Shown: piece after piece, positions 48,978 through 56,886 of the stretch | How positions within the stretch are numbered: the first letter of the stretch is position 1 | How the letters are laid out: each line of letters opens with the position of its first letter | Source of the DNA: Natrialba aegyptia DSM 13077 | GTDB lineage: Archaea > Halobacteriota > Halobacteria > Halobacteriales > Natrialbaceae | Direction of reading: 5' to 3' | Length of the DNA stretch: 64,000 nucleotides | Assembly (NCBI RefSeq): GCF_000337535.1 | Contig: NZ_AOIP01000031.1 | Coordinates: 62,001 to 126,000, forward strand | Notes under the pieces: generated by a model | What the model saw: only the letters and a program-made list of their open reading frames with translations | Databases searched by the model: none | What the model was told of the DNA's origin: nothing | Program-made: the position numbers and the translations under genes

Positions 48978-50066
48978 TCAGCGCTCGATACCGATGGTCG
49001 CGGCGTGAGCCTGCAGGGCCGTCTCGGTGTCGACGGTGGCGGTGGCGCGGAACAGGCGGCTGCCGCGCTCGCGTTCGACGCGGACGTTCCGGAGCGCAGC
49101 GGCGTCCTCGCGGTCCGTTTCGAGCGCTGCTGCGACGGTGTCGGTCGATAGCTGTGACGGATCGGCGACGACGCCGTAGGTTGCCGTCGTTCGGTCGGCC
49201 GAATGCACCGTCGCAGCGGTTCCGATGGCCTCGGCTGCATCGATAACGGAGAACAGTGCGTCCGTTTCTGACGCCCCGTCGAGTGCGTATTTGAGGAGGG
49301 CGCGAGTTCGGCCATCGAGCGTGCCGGCACCGACGACGTCTCCCGAGAGCGTCCCTGCGAGTTCGTGGGCGGTCGTCCGGCGCGGGAGGGTCGCTGCCGT
49401 CGGCGTCGACGCGGTCGTCGACGCGGACGCCGTTGCCGTTGCTGACAGCGACGACTCGCCTGCCCCACTCTCGAGGGCCGCGTCGACGTGGGTGAGAGCG
49501 GGTGACTGCGTTCTCGTTCCGGTCGCCGACCGCGCGTCGTAGCCGAGGACGACCGCACCGTCCGCGAGCGCGACGGCGAACTCGTCGTCGACGAACCGTT
49601 CGGCGGACCGAGAGGACGGCTGGCCGTCCCCGGACTCTGCAACGGCGGTGAACTCGCGGTCGGTTAGTTCCGCACGGAGCGCGGGTCGGGAGAGCGAGCC
49701 GGTGACGACGGCCGCGCCCGCAAGGGGGGTGGCACCTGCAACGGTCGCAGTGCCGGTGGCGTGCTCGAGATCGGTGAGTGAGACGCCGTCGAGTCGCCGT
49801 TCGAGTTCGGCGATGAGCGGCTTGAGGTGGGTTGGAATGCGGGCGGCCTGGAGGGCGGTGCGGTTGGCGCTGGCGGTGAGGGTCGTTCCGGCCGACGAGC
49901 GGTCGGTCCGACTGGCGGTGTGTGTCGCGGTTCCCTTGGCGCCGGTATTTGCCGGACTAGTCCGTGCGGACGATTGCGTTCGGTCGCTGCCGGCGGCCTG
50001 ACCGATCAACGAGAGGCTGCCGAGGGCCGCAGTCGCGCGCCGAACGAATGTACGTCTCGATCCCAT
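48978..50066 (-). CDS. Tat-exported hypothetical protein
   Basis: 362 residues. MGSRRTFVRRATAALGSLSLIG is a Tat signal without lipobox. The remainder is Ala/Thr/Ser-rich with repeated short strands (TLSGDVVGAGTLDGRTRALLKYAL, VERERGSRLFRATATVD) and a low-complexity middle (TATASASTTASTPTAA). No family recognised. It is preceded by an excellent TATA box, so it is expressed from its own leaderless promoter. Confidence 0.65.
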   Translation of the reverse strand: MGSRRTFVRRATAALGSLSLIGQAAGSDRTQSSARTSPANTGAKGTATHTASRTDRSSAGTTLTASANRTALQAARIPTHLKPLIAELERRLDGVSLTDLEHATGTATVAGATPLAGAAVVTGSLSRPALRAELTDREFTAVAESGDGQPSSRSAERFVDDEFAVALADGAVVLGYDARSATGTRTQSPALTHVDAALESGAGESSLSATATASASTTASTPTAATLPRRTTAHELAGTLSGDVVGAGTLDGRTRALLKYALDGASETDALFSVIDAAEAIGTAATVHSADRTTATYGVVADPSQLSTDTVAAALETDREDAAALRNVRVERERGSRLFRATATVDTETALQAHAATIGIER

Positions 50067-50086
50067 ACCCGATGTCTCGACCGGGC

Positions 50087-50096
50087 GTATATATAC
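50087..50096 (-). promoter_or_regulatory. TATA box of the Tat protein gene
   Basis: GGTATATATACG on the minus strand, 21-30 bases before the ATG at 50066. Confidence 0.7.
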
Positions 50097-50327
50097 CGGG
50101 TGGCGTAGATTCCGAGCGAGAAAACGCGTGGCGTATCGGCGTGTTGGCGTTGGTTCCGTGTTGTAATCGCAGTTGCAATTGTCGGCGTGAGTACTCGTTC
50201 TCGTTTCCCGCCTCGATTACGGATCGGAAAGCAGTACAGCGGCAACGCATCATCGCGACAGACGAGAACAGGAGCGGAACGGTAGACTTATCATTTCGCC
50301 TTCAGAATTGCCCATCTAGGTTTCGTA

Positions 50328-50606
50328 ATGGAACTCAAGCAACTGTTTTCCGAGCCGAATGGGTGGGAAGCGGCTCGCATATCGCTTGGAAGTTCACTCG
50401 CGTTCTTCAGTATCTACGCCTATTTCGAACTTCTACATGCTAGCGGGACAGTCGCGACGCTTGTACTCGGGGCCGCAACGGGGATGTCCGGGATCGCTGA
50501 ACTGCTCCCAACGGACCACCGATACGTAGCGAGTGCCCTGCGGGTAACTGCGCTCGGAATCCTCGTCATCCTGGTAGTACTGTCACTGTGGAGGCTCGTC
50601 TCGTAA
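50328..50606 (+). CDS. Small membrane protein
   Basis: 92 residues with three hydrophobic segments (ISLGSSLAFFSIYAYFELL, GTVATLVLGAATGMSGIAELL, VTALGILVILVVLSLWRLV). GC is a little lower than its neighbours and it stands alone, so it could be a recent arrival. ATG at 50328. Function unknown. Confidence 0.55.
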   Translation: MELKQLFSEPNGWEAARISLGSSLAFFSIYAYFELLHASGTVATLVLGAATGMSGIAELLPTDHRYVASALRVTALGILVILVVLSLWRLVS

Positions 50607-50714
50607 TAGCGGCGGCAGCCGGTGACGTTGCTCCGTCCGGAACTCTTCTGTCCGGATGGAGGGGTCACTCTGGCTGCCGTTCTCGTTGTGAGATGCGGTT
50701 TCGATCTCTCGCGG

Positions 50715-52100
50715 TCACCCGAGCACGGCGATCGGGATCATGAGCAGCGCACAGACGAGCGCACCGGCTAACGTCGCGAGGAAGTTGACGCCCTGATTGC
50801 CGAGGACCGACCCTTCGAGGGTCGCCCCCAGTAGGCTATCCACTGTCATTCCGGCGACACCGGCTGCAACGATGATCACCGCGCCGATGGGATCGACGAC
50901 GGGAAAGAGGACGTAGCTCAGGCCGGCGACGATGGCTGCGCCAAGGAGACCGGCAACTTCGCCCTGCCAGGTGACGCCGCCGTCGGTGCCGGGATCGACG
51001 GGCTCGAGCGTCGTGATCAATCGCGGCGTCTCGAAGACGCTCCCGACCTCGCTCGAGAGCGTGTCGCTCATCGCGGTTGCGACGGAGCCGGCGAAGGCAA
51101 AGAGAAAGAGTTCGGCGCTGATCGACAGGAGGGCAGTTGAACTCGCGGCGTAGCCGAGGACGGCGGCGATGGCGACGGCGGCGTTGCCGAGGACGTTACC
51201 GCTGCCGCGAGCGCCGTTGTTCTCCTCGGCGACGCCGAGTTCCTCCTTCCGGGTGTAGCGGAACTTGGTCGAGAGGCCGCCGATGCCGAAGAAAGCGATG
51301 AGGACGACGAACCAGTTGTAGTCGCCGAGAACGACCGTCAACAGGCCGAGGAGGATGCCGGTGATCATGCCGGCGATGGAGGCGGTATCGAGGGCGTAGG
51401 AGACGTAGCCGAGCGCCACGGTCACTGCGAGTGCGCCGACGATTTCGATCGCTCCGAGTTCGGGTCCGAGCTCGGCCAGCAGCCAGAGCAGGAGGCCGAC
51501 CGAGAGCATGACGACGGGGTCGTCGTAGATCAGGAAGGCGTCGCGGAGAAGGGCGGCGAGGAGCGCGCCGCTTGCGGCGAGAAAGAGGACGGTCGGGAGT
51601 CGGGGCTCGATGGGGACGTTCGTCAGGGCGTAGACGGCGGCCTGGCCGGCGACGGCAGCGGCGGTTGCGACCAGGCAGAATCCGGTGACGGCGGCGATTT
51701 CGTTGTCAGTGTCGCTGTCGGTATTGGTATCGGTATCGCTGTCTGCGTCTGTGCCCGCCGCCGTCCGAGCGCGGACGAGTCGCTCGGCGAGGTTGCCGTA
51801 GCCGACGAGGACGACGGTCCCGACGAAGACAGAAAGCGGCATCGACGATCCGACCGCCAGAAGGCCAAGGACGACGGCCGAAAGGACGAATGTGATGAGT
51901 CCGTAGAGGCGACCGTCCTCGTAGTCGCCGGGGTAGGCAAGCGCCTCGAACGCCGGGCCGGTAACGTCGGTAACGAGAAATGCACCGAGCAGAACGACAG
52001 CCGCGACGCCCGTTGCAATCGCCGGCCCGGCAAGCGGTACGGCGAGCGAGAGCGTACTGAGGGCCGCGAAGACGCCGGCTCGCCGAACGGGTGATGTCAC
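50715..52100 (-). CDS. DUF92 (TIGR00297) integral membrane protein, polyprenyl/phytyl-phosphate kinase-like
   Basis: 461 residues with ~11 membrane helices. LGDYNWFVVLIAFFGIGGLSTKFRYTRKEELG, GARGSGNVLGNAAVAI and AMSDTLSSEVG (acidic, Asp-Thr-x-x-Ser-Glu) are DUF92 signatures. Characterised DUF92 members (plant VTE6) phosphorylate phytyl phosphate, so a role in isoprenoid alcohol or polyprenyl phosphate metabolism is likely. Between helices lies an Asp/Thr/Asn repeat (about 51715-51755). It is divergent from the first of two cis-prenyltransferase homologues, supporting a lipid-carrier pathway. Confidence 0.85.
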   Translation of the reverse strand: MTSPVRRAGVFAALSTLSLAVPLAGPAIATGVAAVVLLGAFLVTDVTGPAFEALAYPGDYEDGRLYGLITFVLSAVVLGLLAVGSSMPLSVFVGTVVLVGYGNLAERLVRARTAAGTDADSDTDTNTDSDTDNEIAAVTGFCLVATAAAVAGQAAVYALTNVPIEPRLPTVLFLAASGALLAALLRDAFLIYDDPVVMLSVGLLLWLLAELGPELGAIEIVGALAVTVALGYVSYALDTASIAGMITGILLGLLTVVLGDYNWFVVLIAFFGIGGLSTKFRYTRKEELGVAEENNGARGSGNVLGNAAVAIAAVLGYAASSTALLSISAELFLFAFAGSVATAMSDTLSSEVGSVFETPRLITTLEPVDPGTDGGVTWQGEVAGLLGAAIVAGLSYVLFPVVDPIGAVIIVAAGVAGMTVDSLLGATLEGSVLGNQGVNFLATLAGALVCALLMIPIAVLG

Positions 52101-52255
52101 GATATCGGTGTCTTTCTGTGGCGGTTACTTGAAGGTTCCCGAACACGCTTCTTCCCGTGTTTCACCGGCGACAGTTCCTGTACCTGTGATCTGGGACGAG
52201 TCCCGCCGTCAACCGGTCCCGTAACCTGTATGGCATCTCACGAAGAAGCCAACGT

Positions 52256-52861
52256 GTGGGACTGTACGAACGGTATCTCGCCCGTCGGATTCGCCAGTAC
52301 GATGCCGCTCCACCCGAGCACATCGCACTCGTCATCACCGAGCGGGACCTCCTCGAACGCGGCGCCTACGAGACGCTCGTCGACTTCTTCGAGTGGGCCT
52401 TCGAGTACGCCACTCGAGTGACCGTCTACGTCAGCGTCCTCGACGCCGCGGCCGTCCCGGCGCTCCGTCGTGAACTCGAAACGATCGACGCCCCGCGCGA
52501 AGTTGCGGTCCGCGGCCCCGACGACCGGACACCGGCGGATGCCTCCATCCAGATCGGAATCGGTCTCGGCGGCAAACACGAGTTCACGAGCGCGGTCCGG
52601 ACGCTCGCAGAGCGCGTTGACGACGCTTCGCTCGACCCGGAGGCGATCGATGACGAGCGCGTCGAGAACCATCTGGTGTTTCCGTCGGAGCCGGATCTCG
52701 TGATCAAAACGGGTGCAGAGCGCCTCTCGGACTTTATGATCTGGCAGTCGGTGTACTCTGAGCTGTACTTTACGGACATCAATTGGCGGGACTTTCGCAA
52801 GCGGGACTTCCTGCGAGCGGTTCGGGAGTACTGCAATCGGTCGCGACGGTTCGGCCGTTGA
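52256..52861 (+). CDS. Non-catalytic cis-prenyltransferase paralogue (UppS-like, probable partner subunit)
   Basis: 201 residues from a GTG at 52256. The C-terminal half keeps the family block IKTGAERLSDFMIWQSVYSEL and FTDINWRDFRKRDFL. The N-terminal half has lost the catalytic D-G-N-G/R-R-W motif (the region reads IALVITERDLLERGAYETL) and the F-S-T-E-N block. It therefore resembles the NgBR/Nus1-type partner subunit of heteromeric cis-prenyltransferases. The complete enzyme is encoded at 53426-54406, facing it. Confidence 0.8.
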   Translation: MGLYERYLARRIRQYDAAPPEHIALVITERDLLERGAYETLVDFFEWAFEYATRVTVYVSVLDAAAVPALRRELETIDAPREVAVRGPDDRTPADASIQIGIGLGGKHEFTSAVRTLAERVDDASLDPEAIDDERVENHLVFPSEPDLVIKTGAERLSDFMIWQSVYSELYFTDINWRDFRKRDFLRAVREYCNRSRRFGR

Positions 52862-52909
52862 GTCGTCGGGCTGTTTCTCCGCGACTTGCTGGCTTGGCAC
52901 GCCGGGCGG

Positions 52910-53305
52910 TCAGTACGCGTAATCAGACCGCGTCGAGGCGGTCGAGTCACGGGTTTCGTCGACGGGAGCGAGCAGGCTTTCTGCGCGTGGATGGTCGAAC
53001 GCGACGACCGGTTGATCCATTCGAACGATACCCGAGCGTGCATCGTACTCGAGAATACCGAAATCCTCGAGTTTCGGCAGGACAGTGTGGACGAGTTCGA
53101 TCTCGATCGATTCGGGGGAGTCGTCGTCCCACTGGGCGAGCGTCTCGCTCAACCAGTCGACCGAAACGGGCGTTTCACACGCTGAGAGGACGTGGAGTGT
53201 GATACGAAGCCGGACGTTCGCGAGGAGCGTATAGGCCTCGTCGAGTGGCACGTCCGTCAATCGTACGAACCGTTGGACGTCGACGGGAGCACTGCGAGAC
53301 GACAT
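52910..53305 (-). CDS. DUF7344 (haloarchaeal HTH-like) protein
   Basis: 131 residues. PLDEAYTLLANVRLRITLHVLSACETPVSVDWLSETLA then IEIELVHTVLPKLEDFGILEYDARSGIV is a winged-helix pattern common to the DUF7344 family that I recall from haloarchaea (typically 'L.N.RRR..L..L'). Probable transcription factor. Promoter TATA is clear just upstream. Confidence 0.7.
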   Translation of the reverse strand: MSSRSAPVDVQRFVRLTDVPLDEAYTLLANVRLRITLHVLSACETPVSVDWLSETLAQWDDDSPESIEIELVHTVLPKLEDFGILEYDARSGIVRMDQPVVAFDHPRAESLLAPVDETRDSTASTRSDYAY

Positions 53306-53324
53306 TCAGCTACTATTGTCATAC

Positions 53325-53338
53325 TAATTAATAAAATA
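53325..53338 (-). promoter_or_regulatory. TATA box of the DUF7344 gene
   Basis: TATTTTATTAATTA on the minus strand, 20-33 bases before the ATG at 53305, the usual haloarchaeal leaderless spacing. Confidence 0.6.
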
Positions 53339-53425
53339 CTTCTGGTTATCTAGTTGACGTATCATCGGTAATCCATCGCTTCTCCGGCGATAACTCCGGG
53401 GATGGACGGGCGAAACGTCTCCGGA

Positions 53426-54406
53426 TCAGTCAGCCGCGCGACTACTCGAATCGAGGCCGTCCCCATCTGTCCCGCTGGCGTCGTCCGATTCGCGAACGGC
53501 CGTCGCATCGATGTCGTCCTCGTGCGGGCGCTCGCCCGTCGGCAGTGAGTCGCGAAACCGGTTGACGATCGATTGGGCTTCGGTTAGTTCCGTCTCGCTG
53601 ACGGCTCCGAGGAGGGCGAGCGCTCGTCGGGCTCGCGTGCGACGCCAGGATTCCGCGCGGTGTTCGTACGTCCGAATCCCGCGCAGGAAGTCCGCCTTCG
53701 AGAACTCGGGCCAGTAGGGCGTACAGAAAAAGACGGCCGCCTCGTTGCCGTTTGCGTGCCAGGGGAGGAAATTCGACGTGCGCTCGGCGCCGCCGGTGCG
53801 AATGATCAGGTCGACGTCCCGGACCGGCTGATCGTACAGCCGCTGTTCGATGGTCTCGACATCGATCTCGTCGGGATCGAGTTCACCCGCCTCGACATCG
53901 TGTGCGACACCCCGCGTCGCTTCGAGCAGTCGAGATCGACCGCCGTAGGCGAGCGCAATATTGAGGACGAATTGGTCGTAGCCCTGCGTTTTTCCCTCGG
54001 CGTAGTCGACGGCGTCTCGGACCCGGTCGGGGAGCATCTCCGTTTCGCCGATGACGCGAATACAGACGTCGTTGTCGTGGACGCGGTCGGCGTCGGCGAA
54101 CTCGTACAGTTTGTCACAGAGGAGGTCGAACAGCGCCTCGTTTTCCTCGTCCGCCCGTTCGAAATTCTCCGTCGAGAAGGTATACAGCGTCAGTTCTTCG
54201 ACGCCGATATCCTGGCACCACTCGAGAACTCGTTCGGTCGTCTCGGCACCGGCGCGGTGGCCGTCGTGGGCGTCTCCGCCGTTCTGTCGCGCATACCGCC
54301 GGTTACCATCCTGAATCACCGCGACGTGGGTCGGCGCACCGGCGATTTCACGGGAAAGTAACCGCTCGTAGACGGCATCGACGTGCTGACGGAACCACCG
54401 CTTCAT
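53426..54406 (-). CDS. uppS: Cis-prenyltransferase (undecaprenyl/polyprenyl diphosphate synthase)
   Basis: 326-residue enzyme condensing isopentenyl diphosphate to a long polyprenyl chain, the carrier for glycosylation. It has the catalytic VIQDGNRRYARQNG (Asp in DGNRR), GHRAGAETTERVLEWC, LYTFSTENFER and LNIALAYGGR. The C-terminal block differs from bacterial UppS: RTGGAERTSNFLPWHANGNEAAVFF instead of RTSGEQR.SNF..WQ..Y.E. About 60 acidic residues are appended. Its neighbour at 52256 shows the opposite pattern, suggesting they act together. ATG at 54406. Confidence 0.93.
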   Translation of the reverse strand: MKRWFRQHVDAVYERLLSREIAGAPTHVAVIQDGNRRYARQNGGDAHDGHRAGAETTERVLEWCQDIGVEELTLYTFSTENFERADEENEALFDLLCDKLYEFADADRVHDNDVCIRVIGETEMLPDRVRDAVDYAEGKTQGYDQFVLNIALAYGGRSRLLEATRGVAHDVEAGELDPDEIDVETIEQRLYDQPVRDVDLIIRTGGAERTSNFLPWHANGNEAAVFFCTPYWPEFSKADFLRGIRTYEHRAESWRRTRARRALALLGAVSETELTEAQSIVNRFRDSLPTGERPHEDDIDATAVRESDDASGTDGDGLDSSSRAAD

Positions 54407-54572
54407 CGATTGACGAGACGGTATCGAGGATTATGTGTCTTGTGTGGTATTCTCCGACAGTGAGAGCCCGTGGCTCTGACGCACGATCGACTGCAGGGGC
54501 TGTCCGATATCGATCGAGCGGGCTGCAACTGAATCGTGATGGCTATCTGTCCGCAGGTTCTCGAGTCAGCCA

Positions 54573-54977
54573 ATGGCTAACGCGATCGACGACGATCTGT
54601 ACCAGCGGACCAAGGCGCTGCTCGAACCGGGTGACGTTCGACTCAACGGCGCGATCGTTCACACCGAGTACGACGGCAGCGAGGACGTACAGATGATGCA
54701 GGCGACGATCGACGCCGGCGACATAATCGCCGAGCATTCCGGATACGATCCGCAGGACTGCTACGTCTACTCCGGCAACGACGACACGGACTTCTCCTCG
54801 AACCAGCACCAGGGACTCACGCTGGAGGACGAGGCGTTCGTCTGGGAGTGCCAACAACTGCTCCGCGAGGGGAGTTTCGACATCGTGATCTACTACGAGG
54901 CGAGCGCCGACCACGAGGCGATCCTCGCAGATATCGAGGCGTTGGGCTTCGACGTGACCGGTGTCGAAGGCAAGTAG
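54573..54977 (+). CDS. DUF5778 family protein
   Basis: 134 residues. MANAIDDDLYQRTKALLEPGDVRLNGAIVHTEY, HSGYDPQDCYVYSGNDD and FVWECQQLLREGSFDIVIYYEASADHEAIL match DUF5778, a halobacterial family. Acidic, soluble; function unknown. ATG at 54573. Confidence 0.8.
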   Translation: MANAIDDDLYQRTKALLEPGDVRLNGAIVHTEYDGSEDVQMMQATIDAGDIIAEHSGYDPQDCYVYSGNDDTDFSSNQHQGLTLEDEAFVWECQQLLREGSFDIVIYYEASADHEAILADIEALGFDVTGVEGK

Positions 54978-55027
54978 ACGGGATCGATCTCCGTTTCCAG
55001 TTAGCTTCCGATACAATCAGGATCAAA

Positions 55028-55036
55028 GATACTTTA
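55028..55036 (+). promoter_or_regulatory. TATA box of the gene at 55062
   Basis: GATACTTTAG about 26-34 bases before the ATG at 55062. Confidence 0.45.
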
Positions 55037-55061
55037 GTGCCGTTCTATCCTACCGTTGCGT

Positions 55062-55571
55062 ATGGGTTCATACGTGAGCGGCGTCGGCTCTTGCATCCTC
55101 GGTCTCGTCGTTTCGCTCCTCCACCTCTCACCGCCGTACGCAATCCAGCGGATCGTCGACGGCACTTGGTGGTGGTTCCCGCAACTCGAGCCGGTCAGCC
55201 ACACGCTCATCCTGTACCATTCGGTCGTCGGTGCCGCTACCTTCGCCCTCGGCGTCGTCGGCATCTTCGCGCTCAGCTACCGGGCCGGCGCTGAACTCGA
55301 GTTCAGTGCGGACGCTCGTCGGTTGGCACTGGTCGTTGGTCTCGGTAGCGTGATCGGGTATGCGCTGCCGGTTATCGCCGTCGTCGTCCTGTCGGTGGTC
55401 GACGGTGGAACGGCGCTGGGTGGGGTGAGAATGCCTCTGTCTCTGTCTCTGTTGCAGGTTACCGGACAAACGATCGGATTCGGAATCCAATCGGCGTTGA
55501 TCGGCTTCGCCGGCGCGGCGTTCGCGCATCAATCTGCGAACTCGAATCGGCGCACATCTGCCAACGCCTGA
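55062..55571 (+). CDS. Haloarchaeal membrane protein
   Basis: 169 residues from ATG 55062 (a TTG two codons earlier is open). Four hydrophobic helices (YVSGVGSCILGLVVSLLHL, VVGAATFALGVVGIFALSY, LALVVGLGSVIGYALPVIAVVVLSV, VTGQTIGFGIQSALIGFAGAAF). No motif; a halobacterial family of unknown function. It contains the palindromic pair CTGAACTCGAGTTCAG at 55291-55306. Confidence 0.65.
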   Translation: MGSYVSGVGSCILGLVVSLLHLSPPYAIQRIVDGTWWWFPQLEPVSHTLILYHSVVGAATFALGVVGIFALSYRAGAELEFSADARRLALVVGLGSVIGYALPVIAVVVLSVVDGGTALGGVRMPLSLSLLQVTGQTIGFGIQSALIGFAGAAFAHQSANSNRRTSANA

Positions 55572-55917
55572 GCGGTGCGTTTACGGACGAAGCCGGAATC
55601 GACAATCGGTATCTCCAAGCGATCGGTCGATCTTCTGCGGCGTGAGACAGTAATTGAGGAGCAGAACGGGATCCTTCCCGCCGCTCAGCGGTAGATATAG
55701 ATCATTACCGATCAACAATTAGGACGGAAGCCATAACAGGGTACGAAAGTGCCCCGGATGCAGGAACATCCGAGACGTGGCTTCCAATCGCGGCTGAAGC
55801 CATGATTGCGTACATTCTCACGGGATATAAACATCCCGCACGCCTGATGCATCGTCACAAACAGCGAGCAGCGGCGCTATTCTCCGAGAGAGCCAGAGCA
55901 ACGGGGTGGCAGTCGGT
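55572..55917. other. 346-base intergenic region holding a structured RNA
   Basis: Several short hairpins follow the membrane protein gene: CGGGA-TCCT-TCCCG (55667-55680), CCGC-TCA-GCGG (55681-55691) and CGGTA...TACCG (55689-55710). The strong RNA candidate at 55726-55838 comes next. The 80 bases before the gene at 55918 look ordinary. Confidence 0.6.
55726..55838 (+). ncRNA. Candidate structured RNA: three-way junction plus two hairpins
   Basis: P1 is GGAAGCCA (55726-55733) with TGGCTTCC (55778-55785). Inside it P2 is GGGTAC-GAAA-GTGCCC (55739-55754) and P3 is CGGATG-CAGGAA-CATCCG (55755-55772), directly abutting so they should stack; the junction strands are TAACA and AGACG. A third hairpin, AATCG.GGC-TGAA-GCC.TGATT (55786-55807), and P5 CGGGAT-ATAAAC-ATCCCG (55821-55838) follow. 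The G-U pairs in P2 and in the third hairpin would be C/A mismatches on the other strand, so the plus strand is transcribed. It could be a free RNA, a leader or riboswitch of the gene at 55918, or a transposon-end RNA remnant. Confidence 0.55.
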
Positions 55918-56136
55918 ATGACCGACGAGTTCGCGTCGGATCGGTCGACCGCCGGAACGGACAGCGGCTCGGACAATAGTGCCGACCGAGACGACAGCGC
56001 CGGTTCGGACGACCGGCGGCGCTGTCCCCGCTGCGACACGCCCATCCTGCGGACCACCGTGATCGGCCCGACCGAGGCAATCGCCGGCCCCTGCGGCTGT
56101 CGCGTCGCCCCGCCGGTCCCCGACAGATCCGACTAA
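55918..56136 (+). CDS. Small zinc-binding protein
   Basis: 72 residues. An Asp/Ser-rich N-terminal half is followed by RRRCPRCDTPILRTTVIGPTEAIAGPCGCRVAPPV: the CPRC and CGC pairs make one zinc ribbon. ATG at 55918; a GTG four codons earlier is possible. It lies 80 bases after the structured RNA and may be controlled by it. Function unknown. Confidence 0.6.
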   Translation: MTDEFASDRSTAGTDSGSDNSADRDDSAGSDDRRRCPRCDTPILRTTVIGPTEAIAGPCGCRVAPPVPDRSD

Positions 56137-56329
56137 GCCACCGCACAACTCGGCCCGCAATCGCGACGCGCGACCGATACCGAACGCCGCAACCGAACTC
56201 AACCTGAACTCGAACGCGGGTGATCTGCACTTTCACCACCGTAACGGGCGATACGTGCAGCGCTCCGCCGAGTCGTCGAAACCGACCGGAGCCGAAGGTA
56301 TATGCGTCCCTGTCACAAATGTCAATAGT

Positions 56330-56806
56330 ATGGACCTACCCGACAGGTTCCGCGACCTGCCGGCGTGGGCGGCGGTGCTCGCTTCCGTACTCGGGCTCAT
56401 GGTCGTTCTGACCGGGCTTTCGATGGTTCTCGGGATCGTGTTTGCGGGTATCGCCGTCGGGATGGAACTCGGGAGCCCCATGCTCGGCGTTCTCGCCGCA
56501 CTGCTCGGTCTCGCCATCGTCACCGTTCCGACCATCGCGGTCGTGCTGGCACTGAGAGGCGGTGAGGACGAACGCGATGGCGGTCACGGTGCACGATCTG
56601 ATGACGCGTCCGACGGTCGGGTTGCGACACTCAGAGAGCGATACATGGCCGGCGAGATCGATGACGAGACGTTCGAACGACGGGTTGATGAACTCCTTTC
56701 CGGCACGGATGCAACCGCCGCTGGGACCGAACGAGAGTCGAGTCGGCGTCGCAATCACGCCGCCGACCGTGCGGACGAGACGCGGACACCGGAACGAGAG
56801 CGATAA
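56330..56806 (+). CDS. SHOCT-domain membrane protein
   Basis: 158 residues. Two membrane helices (AWAAVLASVLGLMVVLTGLSMVLGIVFAGI, MLGVLAALLGLAIVTVPTIAVVLAL), then a soluble segment with a SHOCT helix-turn (LRERYMAGEIDDETFERRVDELL) and a charged tail. SHOCT domains are short oligomerisation modules in membrane proteins. ATG at 56330. Confidence 0.75.
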   Translation: MDLPDRFRDLPAWAAVLASVLGLMVVLTGLSMVLGIVFAGIAVGMELGSPMLGVLAALLGLAIVTVPTIAVVLALRGGEDERDGGHGARSDDASDGRVATLRERYMAGEIDDETFERRVDELLSGTDATAAGTERESSRRRNHAADRADETRTPERER

Positions 56807-56852
56807 CTGAACCGGCCGAACACGTACGCCAGCGGTCGTTCGATCACCCCGA

Positions 56853-56862
56853 TTGGCTTATG
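56853..56862 (+). promoter_or_regulatory. TATA-like box of the tetrapyrrole cluster
   Basis: TGGCTTATGC about 25-34 bases before the ATG at 56887. Confidence 0.4.
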
Positions 56863-56886
56863 CACCGCCAGTCGTGAGTACATCAT

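Noticed and set aside
55572-55917. Considered an insertion sequence (IS200/IS605 family) in this gap
   Set aside because: Hairpins resemble such ends, but no transposase or TnpB frame and no target duplication are visible, so only a structured RNA is claimed.
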